A stretch of DNA of 52,665 nt from Clostridiales bacterium UBA4039 (GCA_002382805.1 DGAD01000016.1:1-52665), one strand, 5' to 3'. Positions 1 through 9,864 are shown, numbered from the stretch's first letter. The notes: generated by a model not told the origin, from the letters alone. Numbers and translations are program-made.

Positions 1-102
1 AGCTAGTGGTCCTGATTGCACAATACCATAAAGAAAGGATATATTTTGGGAATCGAGCGTGATACATATTAAGGATCAAATAGTGGAAGGAGAGGGTTAG
101 TT

Positions 103-3100
103 TTGCACAACACCAAATGGAAAGCGGTAGCAATTATTTTTTTTATGAGTTTTTACATGAATATCACTGTGGTATCAGTAGCAGGTGTGGACGGTTTCAA
201 TGATATAGATAATCATTGGGCAAAAGATAAGATTTCAAAATGGACAGAGGAGGGGAGGATCTCGGGCTATCCAGATGGCTCCTTTAAACCAGATGACAAT
301 ATTACCAAGGCTGAGTTTATTACACTGATTAACAAATTGTATGGTTACAATGAAGCGGATGGGGTTAATTTTTCAGATGTTGGAAGCGAAGCGTGGTATG
401 CTAATCAGACAGCGATAGCAAAATCGAATCGGTATATGCAATGGTATCAAAACAATCAATTAGAACCGGATGAAGCTATTTCCAGAGAAGATGTCAGTGT
501 TATAGTAGCTGAAATTCTGGCAAGTAAAAGTAACGATCCTGACACGGTTTTAAGTTCTTTTGAAGACGGAACAATGGTTGAGGAAACGCATCAATCACAA
601 GTGGCAGCGTTAATCGAAAAAGGTTATTTGACGGGATATCCTGATGGAACGTATAAACCACAGGGGGCTATTACCCGTGCAGAGGTTATTAATCTGCTAG
701 ACAAAGTACTTGGACGAACGGTTACAGAATCGGGAACTGTTGGCAATGGTTCACAGGTTCAAGTTGTCGATGGAAACATTACCGTATACAAAGGCGATTT
801 AACCCTGACTAACGTTTGGATTAAAGGTGATTTGATATTAACGGCAGAAGTTGCTGATGGGGATATTAACTTAGAGAATGTGACGATTGATGGACGTATT
901 ATTGTAGATGGCGGCGATAGTCAACTGCATTTAAAGGGAAGTAGTATAAGTGAGATACTTCTGGTTAAAAAAAGTGGAAAGTCTCAAGTTCTCTCTGAGA
1001 ACAGTACAGTGAATAAGGTTATATCAAAATCCAATGTACTCCTAGAAGGTGATTTTAAAAACTCAGAAGTTGAAATTCAATCATCAGGACATGTAGTTGA
1101 ATTGGATGGAACATTTGCTTCAGTTGAAATGAAAGAGAGCGCAACCCTTGAGATCAAAGGTGATACCGGTATTGATGATCTGAAGGTGGCTACTGAAGCA
1201 GCAGGTTCAAATATCAATACATCTTCCGGGACAACCATTAAGGAAGTAACTTTTGATGGTCCGGCGATAGTTAAAGGAAGTGTGTTCATTGCCAAGGTAG
1301 TCTTGAATACAGATGGGGTTTTAGTAGAGCCTGCTGTAGGTGAAATAGAAAAAAACGAAGCAACAACGAATTCCGAAGGCGTTAAAGTCAAACAACCGTC
1401 GCGAGGTGGAGGTGGCACTAGCACAACAACGGATACAACGCCGCCGACCGGTTATAGCGCCAGTTTTGACCAAAGTGCAGCAAACAGTTCCAATCAATCT
1501 TCAATTAGTTTTACTTTTAGCTCGGCAGAAGTCGGGGCGAGTTATACGTATAGTATTGACGATACGAATGGATTGACTTTGGCAGTCATTGGCAATGGAA
1601 CGATAGCTACTGCTACGGATCAAGTAACTGGCATTGATGTCAGTACGTTGGATGATGATACTTTGACATTGACTGTGACATTAGTAGATGCAGCGAACAA
1701 TCAGGGGAATAGTGTAAGTGATACGGTAATAAAAGAAACGGTTGCACCGACGGGCTACAGTGTTTCAATAGATCAGGCGGCTATCACTGCTTCCAATGAA
1801 ACCACAATGAGTTTTAGCTTTGCATCTGCTGAGGTAGGGAGTAATTATCGTTATACGATTGCTGATACTGATAATGGGACATCGGATGTAACAGGTAGTG
1901 GTTCAATTGTCACGGCAACGGATCAAGTGGTTGGAATAAATGTCAGCACGCTCACCAATGGGACACTGACATTGCACGTCCAGTTAACAGACGCAGCAGG
2001 GAATGAGGGAAATGTAGCAGTTGATACCATCATAAAGGAATCAACGCCTCCTAGTGGATTTAGTGCTAGTTTTGATCAAGATCCTGTAAATCTAACAAAT
2101 AAAACAAATATCTCCTTCACGTTTGCCTTGGCAGAAGTGGGAACAACTTATACCTATAGCATTGACGATACCAATGCTGGAACATCTACGGTTACAGGCA
2201 GTGGAACCATAGCGACAGCCACCGATCAAATCAGTGGATTGGATGTCAGTGGTCTGGATGATGACACGCTAACCTTGACAGTCTATTTGACCGATAGTTA
2301 TGGGAATCAAGGAAATGATGCAACAGATACAGTGCTTAAAGACACGAGTGAACCAAGTGGTTATAGCGTTAGTATAGATTCAAGTTATATCAATAGTAGC
2401 AATGCAACAGCAATAAACTTTACTTTTGCTTTGGCGGAAGTCGGAGCAACATATTCTTACAGTATCGACGATACCAATGGCGCGACTTCGCCGATAACAG
2501 GAAGTGGAACGATAGCAACAGCCACCGATCAGATAACAGGTATTGATGTCAGTGGATTAGATGATGATACCTTAACCTTGACAGTTTACCTGACGGATAG
2601 TGCTGGCAATCAAGGTAGCAATGCAACGGATACAGTGACCAAAGAAACTGTGCTACCAAGTGGTTATGCCGTTACTCTAGATCAAGACCCGGTGACATCA
2701 GCCAATGACACGGGGGTAAGCTTTACCTTTGCCTCAGCAGAAGTCGGAACAACATATCATTACAACATTGACGATAATAATAATGATAGCACTTCACCGA
2801 TAACAGGAAGTGGGGCCATAATAACAGCCACAGACCAGATAAGTAGTATTGATATGAGTGGCTTAGATGATGGAACATTGCATCTTAGTGTGACCTTGAC
2901 AGATGCAGCAGGCAATATCGGGCTAGCGGCAACAGATAGTGCAACCAAAGAAGCGACGTCACCAAGTGGATACAGCATAAGTTTCGATCAAGATTCAGTG
3001 ATTGCATCCAATGCAACGAATGTATCTTTTACCTTTGCCTCGGCAGAAGTAGGAGTCGCTTATACCTATAGCATCGACGATTACAACGGCGGAACCCCTG

Positions 3101-5967
3101 CGGTTACAGGAAGTGGTACGATAGCGACAGCCACCGATCAAATCAGTGGATTGGATGTCAGCGGGTTGGATGATGATACGCTAACCTTGACAGTCTATTT
3201 GACCGATAGTTATGGGAACCAAGGAAATGATGCAACAGATACAGTGCTTAAAGATACGAGTGAACCAAGTGGTTATAGCGTTAGTATTGATTCAAGTTAT
3301 ATTAATAATACCAATGCAACAGCAATGAGTTTCACGTTTGCCTCAGCGGAAGTCGGAACAACGTATCATTACACTATTGACGATACCAACGGTGTGACTT
3401 CGGCGATCACAGGTAGTGGAGTTATAGAGACAGCTACAGATCAGATAACAGGTATTGATGTCAGTGGATTGGATGATGATATATTAACATTGACAGTTTA
3501 CCTGACAGATAGTGCTGGCAATCAAGGTAGCAATGCAACGGATACAGTGACCAAAGAGACGGTGCCACCAAGTGGTTACACGGTTACCTTAGATCAAAAC
3601 CCGGTGACGTCATCTAATGATACTGCAGTAAGTTTTACGTTTGCCTCGGCGCAAGTAGGCACAGACTATGCCTATAGTATCAGTGATGGCAGTAGCCAAG
3701 TGACAGGCAGTGGGACCATAGGGACAGCCACAGACCAGATAAGTAGTATTGATGTGAGTGGTTTAGCGGATGGAACCTTGAATCTTAGCGTGACCTTAAC
3801 AGATGTAGCAGGTAATATCGGGTCAGTGGCAACAGATAGTGCAACCAAAGAAGCGACGCCTCCAACTGGATACAGCATAAGCTTCGATCAAGGCTCAGTG
3901 ATTCCGTCCAATGAATTCAACATATCCTTTGCCTTTGCCTTGGCAGAAGTAGGAGCTACCTATACCTATAGCATTGATGATACCAATGGTACAACGGCTG
4001 CAGTGACAGGTAGTGGGACGATAGCGACAGCCACCGATCAGATCAGTGGGTTGGATGTGAGTGGTCTAGATGATGACACGCTAACCTTGACAGTCTATTT
4101 GACCGATAGTTATGGGAACCAAGGAAATGATGCAACAGATACAGTGCTTAAAGATACGAGTGAACCAAGTGGTTATAGCGTTAGTATTGATTCAAGTTAT
4201 ATCAATAGTACCAATGCAACATCAATGAGTTTTACGTTTGCCTCAGCGGAAGTCGGAACAATGTATCAGTATAGTATTGACGATACCAACGGTGCGACTT
4301 CGCCGATCACAGGTAGTGGAACCATAGGGGCAGCCACAGATCAGATAACAGGTATTGATGTCAGTGGATTGGATGATGATACATTAACATTAACAGTTTA
4401 CCTGACAGATAGTGCTGGCAATCAAGGTAGCAATGCAACGGATACAGTGACCAAAGAGACAGTGCCACCAAGTGGTTACACAGTTACCTTAGATCAAGAC
4501 CCGGTGACGTCAGCTAATGATACTACAGTAAGTTTTACATTTGCTTCGGCACAAGTAGATGCAGGCTATGCCTACAGTATCAGTGATGGCAGTAGCCAAG
4601 TGACAGGCAGTGGGACGATAGCGACAGCGACAGATCAGATAACAGGTATTGATGTGCGTGGTTTAGCGGATGGAACCTTGAATCTTAGCGTGATATTGAC
4701 AGATATAGCGGGTAATGTGGGTATAGCGGCAACAGATAGTGCAACCAAAGAAGCGACGCCTCCAACTGGATACAGCATAAGCTTCGATCAAGACTCAGTG
4801 ATTCCGTCCAATGAATTCAACATATCCTTTGCCTTTGCCTTGGCAGAAGTAGGAGCTACCTATACCTATAGCATTGATGATACCAATGCTGGAACCCCTG
4901 CGGTTACAGGAAGTGGTACGATAGCGACAGCGACAGACCAGATCAGTGGATTGGATGTGAGTGGTCTAGATGATGACGTGTTAACCTTGACAGCTTATTT
5001 AACAGATGCATATGGAAATCAAGGAGATAATGTAACGGATACAGTGGAAAAAGATACGAGTGTACCGAGTGGATACAGTGTTAATATGGATCCAAGTTAT
5101 ATCAATAGTACCAATGCAATATCAATGAGTTTTACGTTTGCCTCAGCGGAAGTCGGAACAATGTATCAGTATAGTATTGACGATACCAACGGTGCGACTG
5201 CTGCGGTGACAGGTAGTGGAACCATAGCAACGACTACAGATCAGATAACAGGTATTGATGTCAGTGGCTTAGATGATGATACCATCACCTTAAGTGTTTA
5301 TTTAACAGATGGTTTTGGAAATACAGGCAATACCATAACGGATACAGTGACCAAAGAGACTGTGGTGCCAAGCGGTTACACCGTTACCTTAGATCAAGAT
5401 CCGGTGACATCAGCTAATGCAACAGCAATAAGTTTTACTTTTGCCTCAGCAGAGGTAGGAACAACGTATAATTACAGCATCGATGATAATGATGATGGCA
5501 CTTCGCCGATCACAGGTAGTGGAACGATAGAGGCAGCCACAGATCAGATAACAGGTATTGATGTGAGTGGATTAGATAGTGGAACCTTGAACCTTAACGT
5601 GACATTGACAGATATAGCGGGCAATGTGGGTATAGCTGCAACGGATAGCGTAGTAAAAAGTGCGAATGTTCCCAATAGTTACACAGCTACCTGTGCCAGT
5701 GATCCAAGTGATGATTATGCACAAACATATGAGAAAGCAGCAGATGTTAATGGAAAACCAAGTTATAATTATTATCACAATGTATATGGTGCGAATTTCA
5801 CAATTCTATGGGATGCTGGCGATAACCGCTGGGAGCTTCAAGATGATAGTGTCTCTGCTGGATATGATCCGGTAGTTCATTACCATAATGGTACAGGTGA
5901 TACGCCTCCAATTGGTCCTTGGATAAATATAAATGGGATTGGGGATATATCACTCAATGCAAACTAG
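103..5967 (+). CDS. Giant SLH-domain surface protein with 14 Ig-like repeats
   Basis: A 1954-residue secreted protein, probably attached to the cell wall as an S-layer-associated adhesin. It starts at TTG behind a strong GGAAGGAGAGG site. Residues 1-27 form a signal peptide. Three SLH domains follow at about 32-80, 90-140 and 160-205, with typical GYPDGSFKP and GYPDGTYKP signatures; SLH domains bind pyruvylated secondary wall polymers. Residues 215-425 are short beta-strand repeats suggesting a beta-helix. A Gly/Thr-rich linker leads to 14 tandem domains of about 100 residues (447-1855), each opening with P-[ST]-G-[YF] and containing AEVG, GSGTI and ATDQI-like motifs. The last 100 residues are a different, Trp/Tyr-rich domain resembling small domains at the ends of other secreted adhesins. 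The ligand is unknown. The family call is firm; the adhesin role is inferred. Confidence 0.93.
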   Translation: MHNTKWKAVAIIFFMSFYMNITVVSVAGVDGFNDIDNHWAKDKISKWTEEGRISGYPDGSFKPDDNITKAEFITLINKLYGYNEADGVNFSDVGSEAWYANQTAIAKSNRYMQWYQNNQLEPDEAISREDVSVIVAEILASKSNDPDTVLSSFEDGTMVEETHQSQVAALIEKGYLTGYPDGTYKPQGAITRAEVINLLDKVLGRTVTESGTVGNGSQVQVVDGNITVYKGDLTLTNVWIKGDLILTAEVADGDINLENVTIDGRIIVDGGDSQLHLKGSSISEILLVKKSGKSQVLSENSTVNKVISKSNVLLEGDFKNSEVEIQSSGHVVELDGTFASVEMKESATLEIKGDTGIDDLKVATEAAGSNINTSSGTTIKEVTFDGPAIVKGSVFIAKVVLNTDGVLVEPAVGEIEKNEATTNSEGVKVKQPSRGGGGTSTTTDTTPPTGYSASFDQSAANSSNQSSISFTFSSAEVGASYTYSIDDTNGLTLAVIGNGTIATATDQVTGIDVSTLDDDTLTLTVTLVDAANNQGNSVSDTVIKETVAPTGYSVSIDQAAITASNETTMSFSFASAEVGSNYRYTIADTDNGTSDVTGSGSIVTATDQVVGINVSTLTNGTLTLHVQLTDAAGNEGNVAVDTIIKESTPPSGFSASFDQDPVNLTNKTNISFTFALAEVGTTYTYSIDDTNAGTSTVTGSGTIATATDQISGLDVSGLDDDTLTLTVYLTDSYGNQGNDATDTVLKDTSEPSGYSVSIDSSYINSSNATAINFTFALAEVGATYSYSIDDTNGATSPITGSGTIATATDQITGIDVSGLDDDTLTLTVYLTDSAGNQGSNATDTVTKETVLPSGYAVTLDQDPVTSANDTGVSFTFASAEVGTTYHYNIDDNNNDSTSPITGSGAIITATDQISSIDMSGLDDGTLHLSVTLTDAAGNIGLAATDSATKEATSPSGYSISFDQDSVIASNATNVSFTFASAEVGVAYTYSIDDYNGGTPAVTGSGTIATATDQISGLDVSGLDDDTLTLTVYLTDSYGNQGNDATDTVLKDTSEPSGYSVSIDSSYINNTNATAMSFTFASAEVGTTYHYTIDDTNGVTSAITGSGVIETATDQITGIDVSGLDDDILTLTVYLTDSAGNQGSNATDTVTKETVPPSGYTVTLDQNPVTSSNDTAVSFTFASAQVGTDYAYSISDGSSQVTGSGTIGTATDQISSIDVSGLADGTLNLSVTLTDVAGNIGSVATDSATKEATPPTGYSISFDQGSVIPSNEFNISFAFALAEVGATYTYSIDDTNGTTAAVTGSGTIATATDQISGLDVSGLDDDTLTLTVYLTDSYGNQGNDATDTVLKDTSEPSGYSVSIDSSYINSTNATSMSFTFASAEVGTMYQYSIDDTNGATSPITGSGTIGAATDQITGIDVSGLDDDTLTLTVYLTDSAGNQGSNATDTVTKETVPPSGYTVTLDQDPVTSANDTTVSFTFASAQVDAGYAYSISDGSSQVTGSGTIATATDQITGIDVRGLADGTLNLSVILTDIAGNVGIAATDSATKEATPPTGYSISFDQDSVIPSNEFNISFAFALAEVGATYTYSIDDTNAGTPAVTGSGTIATATDQISGLDVSGLDDDVLTLTAYLTDAYGNQGDNVTDTVEKDTSVPSGYSVNMDPSYINSTNAISMSFTFASAEVGTMYQYSIDDTNGATAAVTGSGTIATTTDQITGIDVSGLDDDTITLSVYLTDGFGNTGNTITDTVTKETVVPSGYTVTLDQDPVTSANATAISFTFASAEVGTTYNYSIDDNDDGTSPITGSGTIEAATDQITGIDVSGLDSGTLNLNVTLTDIAGNVGIAATDSVVKSANVPNSYTATCASDPSDDYAQTYEKAADVNGKPSYNYYHNVYGANFTILWDAGDNRWELQDDSVSAGYDPVVHYHNGTGDTPPIGPWININGIGDISLNAN
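1441..5661 (+). repeat. Tandem repeat array inside the SLH gene, with ~900-bp three-domain superrepeat
   Basis: Fourteen domain repeats of roughly 300 bp are organised from the third one on into a higher-order unit of three domains. The units begin FDQ-type, IDSS-type and LDQ-type in rotation (domains 3-5, 6-8, 9-11, 12-14). Nearly identical stretches recur about 900 bp apart: compare the DNA at 2281, 3193 and 4093. The fourth superrepeat is more diverged. This pattern points to recent duplication of a three-domain block. Confidence 0.9.
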
Positions 5968-5968
5968 T

Positions 5969-6016
5969 ATTCAAATAAAGAGACAACATATTAATATGTT
6001 GTCTCTTTATTTGAAT
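5969..6016. terminator. Perfect 48-nt palindrome, bidirectional terminator
   Basis: Two 24-nt arms are exact reverse complements, centred between 5992 and 5993. The element starts two bases after the SLH stop and ends one base before the stop codon of the convergent collar gene. The arms begin and end in A/T-rich runs, so either strand gives a long hairpin followed by U-rich sequence. This fits a shared intrinsic terminator. Confidence 0.85.
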
Positions 6017-6535
6017 CTAACTTCTTGGCGGGAAAATACCATTAACGCAGATAATAAAGTTAATGGTTAAAAATGGTGGTACAATTTGAAGCGGTTGAGA
6101 ACCGCCGGTATCTCCGATGCTTTTTTCATGCATATTCGTAGTTGTATCGGGATCTTTTGGTCCATAAACATTGGTGGTATATCTAGATTGTGGAACAGAT
6201 AAAACATTGTTTTCAGGTTCTGCTAAAGTTGCATTTTGGGTGGATGCAGTTATGGTATGGCTATGTTTAGGCATGTTATCAACTGTGATGTGCGTTGTTA
6301 GCGTTCCGCCTTTTTCTCCTTGACGAAAATAAGGTCCTTGATGCATTGGGAAGCGATCGCGTAAATCCGGTAATTGGAATGTATTGATTCCATCACCGCC
6401 ATAGGAGGTACCTAGAAGCGCATAAAGTGCTTGAAATTCTGATATCGGTAATATAGCTCCATCACAGAACATCCAGTCCTGAGGCGCATAGTTGCCGGCG
6501 AACATTGTAATCTCACCTAAATAGTAATCTACCAT
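6017..6535 (-). CDS. Phage tail collar domain protein, MdpB-like (copy 2)
   Basis: A 172-residue protein of the phage tail-collar / microcystin-dependent (MdpB) family. The N-terminus has the family pattern GEITMFAGNYAPQDW followed by a CDGAILPIS segment. The middle contains LLGTSYGGDG and FQLPDLRDR motifs, and the end has GGSQPLQIVPPFLTINFII. Such proteins trimerise in tail fibres, but many occur outside prophages as exported proteins of unknown role. There is no signal peptide. It follows its paralogue by about 40 nt, so the two are probably cotranscribed on the minus strand. No other phage genes are nearby. ATG start behind AAGGAGGAA. Confidence 0.88.
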   Translation of the reverse strand: MVDYYLGEITMFAGNYAPQDWMFCDGAILPISEFQALYALLGTSYGGDGINTFQLPDLRDRFPMHQGPYFRQGEKGGTLTTHITVDNMPKHSHTITASTQNATLAEPENNVLSVPQSRYTTNVYGPKDPDTTTNMHEKSIGDTGGSQPLQIVPPFLTINFIICVNGIFPPRS

Positions 6536-6574
6536 TTAAAAATTCCTCCTTACTTAATCAATTGATGGTTTGTG

Positions 6575-7093
6575 TTAAGGACGAGATGGGTAATAGCCAT
6601 CATAGTTAATGATAAAATTAAATGTAAGATAAGGCGGCATCGTTGCAAGTGGTTGGGAGCCACCTTCATTTTTTAGGCTGTCTTGAGCCAATGAAGTTAC
6701 ATGAGAAGGAGCATAGTTAGCGTACAGCGTTGTTGGATAGCGTGATTGAACAGTTGACAGTACGTTATTCGTTGGAGTTGACTCGACTACATTGCTTGTA
6801 GAAGTTCGAAGGGGATGATTGTGAGCGGGTAAATGGTTGGGGGTTAGTTGAACGTGCGTCCAACCCCCAGTCATTCCTTGATAGAAGTTATTGCCTCGAT
6901 GGTTTGGAATTCGCTCTCTTAAATCCGGCAGTTTGAAGGTGGTATACCCATCGCCACCGTAACGATTTCCGATAACAGCATAAAGCAGCTGGTAATCAGA
7001 AATCAGAAGTGTTGAACCATTACATAGGAGCCATCCTTTTGGAGCGTAAGTTCCTGCAATAAGGGTCACTTGTCCTGCAAAGGGATAAAACAT
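6575..7093 (-). CDS. Phage tail collar domain protein, MdpB-like (copy 1)
   Basis: A paralogue of the downstream gene. It is about 172 residues long with the same architecture: N-terminal GQVTLIAGTYAPKGW and LCNGS, central VIGNRYGGDG and FKLPDLRER, and C-terminal GGSQPLATMPPYLTFNFII. The ATG at 7093 lies 8 nt from the GGAGG site, while an in-frame ATG at 7099 is too close, so the shorter start was chosen. Pairs or triplets of such genes are common in Firmicutes (mdpA/B/C-type arrangements). Function outside phage tails is not established. Being convergent with a giant surface protein hints at an envelope role, but that is only inference. Confidence 0.87.
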   Translation of the reverse strand: MFYPFAGQVTLIAGTYAPKGWLLCNGSTLLISDYQLLYAVIGNRYGGDGYTTFKLPDLRERIPNHRGNNFYQGMTGGWTHVQLTPNHLPAHNHPLRTSTSNVVESTPTNNVLSTVQSRYPTTLYANYAPSHVTSLAQDSLKNEGGSQPLATMPPYLTFNFIINYDGYYPSRP

Positions 7094-7210
7094 TAACATT
7101 TCCTCCTCTCGTTAAAACCTTGACTAACTTGTATAGAATTATTATATCATAAAAATTAAATGTAAAACGTAAAGAGAGTATTTTGTTTGGAAAATATAGC
7201 TTGTGATGGC

Positions 7211-7239
7211 TTGCATTATATGGAGCAAAATAGTAGAAT
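7211..7239 (+). promoter_or_regulatory. Candidate sigma-A promoter upstream of the helicase operon
   Basis: TTGCAT at 7211-7216 and TAGAAT at 7234-7239 are separated by 17 nt. Transcription would start near 7246 and meet a hairpin at 7326-7360 before the helicase gene. The stretch 7100-7416 holds no convincing gene: a 64-codon frame lies there but has no ribosome site and no recognisable domain. Confidence 0.45.
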
Positions 7240-7325
7240 GGTACTTAAATAGCGTGGTAATGTGCAATGGGTTGAGTATAATGGGAAAACTTATAAGGGA
7301 AGATTCGCTGTTTTTTTATAATAAT

Positions 7326-7360
7326 AAGCGCATAACCATGGCCGTGGTATGTGCTTTTTT
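7326..7360 (+). terminator. Hairpin plus T-run in the helicase leader
   Basis: AAGCGCATA..CCA pairs with TGGTATGTGCTT (one bulged A, one G-U pair) and is followed by a run of six T. It looks like an intrinsic terminator 60 nt before the helicase start codon. With the promoter at 7211 it would yield a short RNA of about 115 nt, or it may attenuate helicase expression. Confidence 0.6.
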
Positions 7361-7416
7361 GTTACCCGGGAGAGATAAGAGCAGAATGAATAATTAATAA
7401 AGGAGAGCTTAGTATT

Positions 7417-9864
7417 ATGATATTAAATATTGATCAACGTAAAATTGTCGATAGTGATGTAACAGGAAATATGCTTATTCGTGGTGTGGCGGGAAGTGGA
7501 AAAACAACCGTTGCAGTTCATAGAATACCGATTCTATTGGATTATCATACAAAAGAAAAGGATAAGGTTCTCTTGATAACATATAACCGTTCCTTAATCC
7601 ACTATGTCAATTATTTATATGAAAAAATGGATCGACAAACGACGCTGCTTGATTTGTCCGATAAGGAAGAACGATTAGAGATTAAGACCATTGACTCAAT
7701 CATTCGTAGCCTGTTTAATCAATTAAAGATAAAACATAAAAATAATCCCATTCCCTCAATGCATGAACAATTTAATACAATAAACTATGTTTTGGATAAA
7801 CTTCAAGATAAGTATAAAGAGATTGCGTGGTTTAACACGCAAAATTCGAGATTCATACTTAATGAAATCGATTGGATTAAAGCCTGTGACTACGATAGTA
7901 TAAAAGCTTATCAAGAAGCCGATAGAACAGGCCGAGCCGCTTACATGAAAGAAACTAAAGACACACAAGGCGTTCAACGAATTAAGAAAAATAGTATTCA
8001 AAGAGAAGCTATTTATGAATGCTATCAGTTTTATAATAACATCATGTATAAAAAGGGATTTTTTGATTTTGGAGATATGGCAAAAATGGTAAAGGATCAT
8101 TTTGAAGAAATTAATACGGATAAGTACGTGCACATACTTATAGATGAAGCACAAGACCTGTCAAAATTACAACTTGATATAATCAAGAGATTATATGATG
8201 AACAAGACTATAGCTCGGCAACCTTTATCACAGATACTTCTCAGAGTATTTATGAAAAATCGTGGTTGAGTTATCATGCTTTTACTACTGTAGGCTTTAA
8301 TATGGCAGGTCGCTCGCGCATCCTAAGTAAAAATTATCGAACTACTAAACAAGTGGCAATGGCGGCATATAGTTTGACAGAAAAAGATGATGCAATTACT
8401 TCAAATGAATTATACGTGAAGCCCTTGGTGGTTGAACGCGAAGGAAGTTTTCCGGTCTATCGAAATTTTGAAAATGATGAAGAAGAACTTAACTATATCT
8501 CCAGCGTGATTAAGAAGAAAAGCTTTAAGTATGACTTGCGGGATATGGTTATCATAGCACGTAATAAAAAGCAGTTAGAGATTGCTAAAGATTATTTGAT
8601 CCGTCAAGGTATTGACTCCAAAATCTATTCAGATAAAGTATCCTTTGATGAAGAGGTAGTAAAATTATTTACTATGCATTCAATTAAAGGTTTAGAATTT
8701 AAGTTGGTTTTTATTATTGGCTTGAATGAAGGAATTATTCCCTATTCTAGTCCTTGTGAAGCAGATGACAATAACAACAGCGAAATACAAGACAGAAAAT
8801 TATTATATGTTGGGATGACCAGAGCTGAAGAAAAACTCTATATGACCTCGAGTGGAAAAGCGTCAAAGTTTATAAAAGATATTAATCCGGAATACCTTAT
8901 TACCAACGATGAAGAGCCTTTTGAAAATATTACAAAATTACCTGAAAATCGATATTTGTTTACAGAAAAGATTATTAAAATACATAGCAAAGAGGAAACT
9001 GTAAGACAAGGTATTCTTCAAAATCTCATAGATATACTAGGATATCCATTAAGTTGCATCGATATTGAAGTTCCCGTGCAACAATATTCTCAAAAAGGTT
9101 ATGCAGATATTGTCCTCTACAAATCTCAATCAAAAGAGAAACCCTTAGTTGTCATTGAATGTAAGGCTCAAGATGTTGAAATCGAAGCATTTAAGGACCA
9201 ATTATTTGACTATATGAAAGCATTGCCTAGCGTAAGATTTGGCATGATGACAAACGGAGTAAAGCATTATTTTTATGAGAAAAGTGGAATGAAAATGTTG
9301 GACCGTGCTATGGTGCCGTCTTATGATAACTTAGTCAACACCATAGATAAAGTCTTTGTCTATAAGAATATGGTCAATAATAGCGAGTTTAAATATATCG
9401 TTAATGGATATGATAATAAAAACATATCAATAAAGTATATGGATGAAGAGGGTGTGTTGCCTATTGGAGACTATCGGGATATAGGAATAATGGGAAAAGT
9501 ATCCGCCGGTTTGCTCAAGACGATGGATCAATCTATAGATAGTATATCAAGGCATATCCCATTGCCATCAGAGTGGTTTTCAAATAGTTACGATTATCTC
9601 ATGCTTAAAGTTGATGGGGATAGTATGATTCAGGCAGGAATAGAGCCTAGGGACCATGTTGTCGTCAGAAGGCAAGCGGATGTTGACAACTATGATATTG
9701 CCGTTGCTGTTGTAGATGATGAAGCGACGATGAAAAAAATAGTTAAGATGGGCGACAGTATAATGCTAATGCCTGAAAATAGTAAATATGAGCCGATAAT
9801 GAAAAAAGCAGATGAAATCTTCATAGCAGGTAAGATCGTTGGAGTTTTGAAGAGCTTGGGATAG
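7417..9864 (+). CDS. UvrD-like helicase fused to PD-(D/E)XK nuclease and LexA-type S24 peptidase domain
   Basis: An 815-residue three-part protein. Residues 1-480 are a UvrD/Rep superfamily 1 helicase: Walker A GVAGSGKTT at 23-31, Walker B DEAQDL at 243-248, motif V region THSIKGLEF-like at 419-428, and motif VI VGMTRAEEKL near 466-474. Residues about 530-640 resemble the nuclease domain of type I restriction HsdR N-termini: D564 in GYADIVLY and E581-x-K583 in VVIECKAQ. Residues about 685-815 are LexA/UmuD-like: potential cleavage bond A697-G698 in GKVSAG, catalytic Ser736 in GDSMI and Lys773 in EATMKK, 37 residues apart as in E. coli LexA (S119/K156). There is no helix-turn-helix. It is followed after 15 nt by a LytTR regulator. 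Role in DNA repair or defence is inferred. Confidence 0.9.
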   Translation: MILNIDQRKIVDSDVTGNMLIRGVAGSGKTTVAVHRIPILLDYHTKEKDKVLLITYNRSLIHYVNYLYEKMDRQTTLLDLSDKEERLEIKTIDSIIRSLFNQLKIKHKNNPIPSMHEQFNTINYVLDKLQDKYKEIAWFNTQNSRFILNEIDWIKACDYDSIKAYQEADRTGRAAYMKETKDTQGVQRIKKNSIQREAIYECYQFYNNIMYKKGFFDFGDMAKMVKDHFEEINTDKYVHILIDEAQDLSKLQLDIIKRLYDEQDYSSATFITDTSQSIYEKSWLSYHAFTTVGFNMAGRSRILSKNYRTTKQVAMAAYSLTEKDDAITSNELYVKPLVVEREGSFPVYRNFENDEEELNYISSVIKKKSFKYDLRDMVIIARNKKQLEIAKDYLIRQGIDSKIYSDKVSFDEEVVKLFTMHSIKGLEFKLVFIIGLNEGIIPYSSPCEADDNNNSEIQDRKLLYVGMTRAEEKLYMTSSGKASKFIKDINPEYLITNDEEPFENITKLPENRYLFTEKIIKIHSKEETVRQGILQNLIDILGYPLSCIDIEVPVQQYSQKGYADIVLYKSQSKEKPLVVIECKAQDVEIEAFKDQLFDYMKALPSVRFGMMTNGVKHYFYEKSGMKMLDRAMVPSYDNLVNTIDKVFVYKNMVNNSEFKYIVNGYDNKNISIKYMDEEGVLPIGDYRDIGIMGKVSAGLLKTMDQSIDSISRHIPLPSEWFSNSYDYLMLKVDGDSMIQAGIEPRDHVVVRRQADVDNYDIAVAVVDDEATMKKIVKMGDSIMLMPENSKYEPIMKKADEIFIAGKIVGVLKSLG

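Noticed and set aside
6017..7093. Prophage remnant
   Set aside because: Only two collar-domain genes, no integrase, capsid, portal, lysis or attachment sites around them.
7203..7397. 64-codon open frame before the helicase
   Set aside because: No ribosome site, no recognisable domain, and it runs through a terminator-like hairpin.
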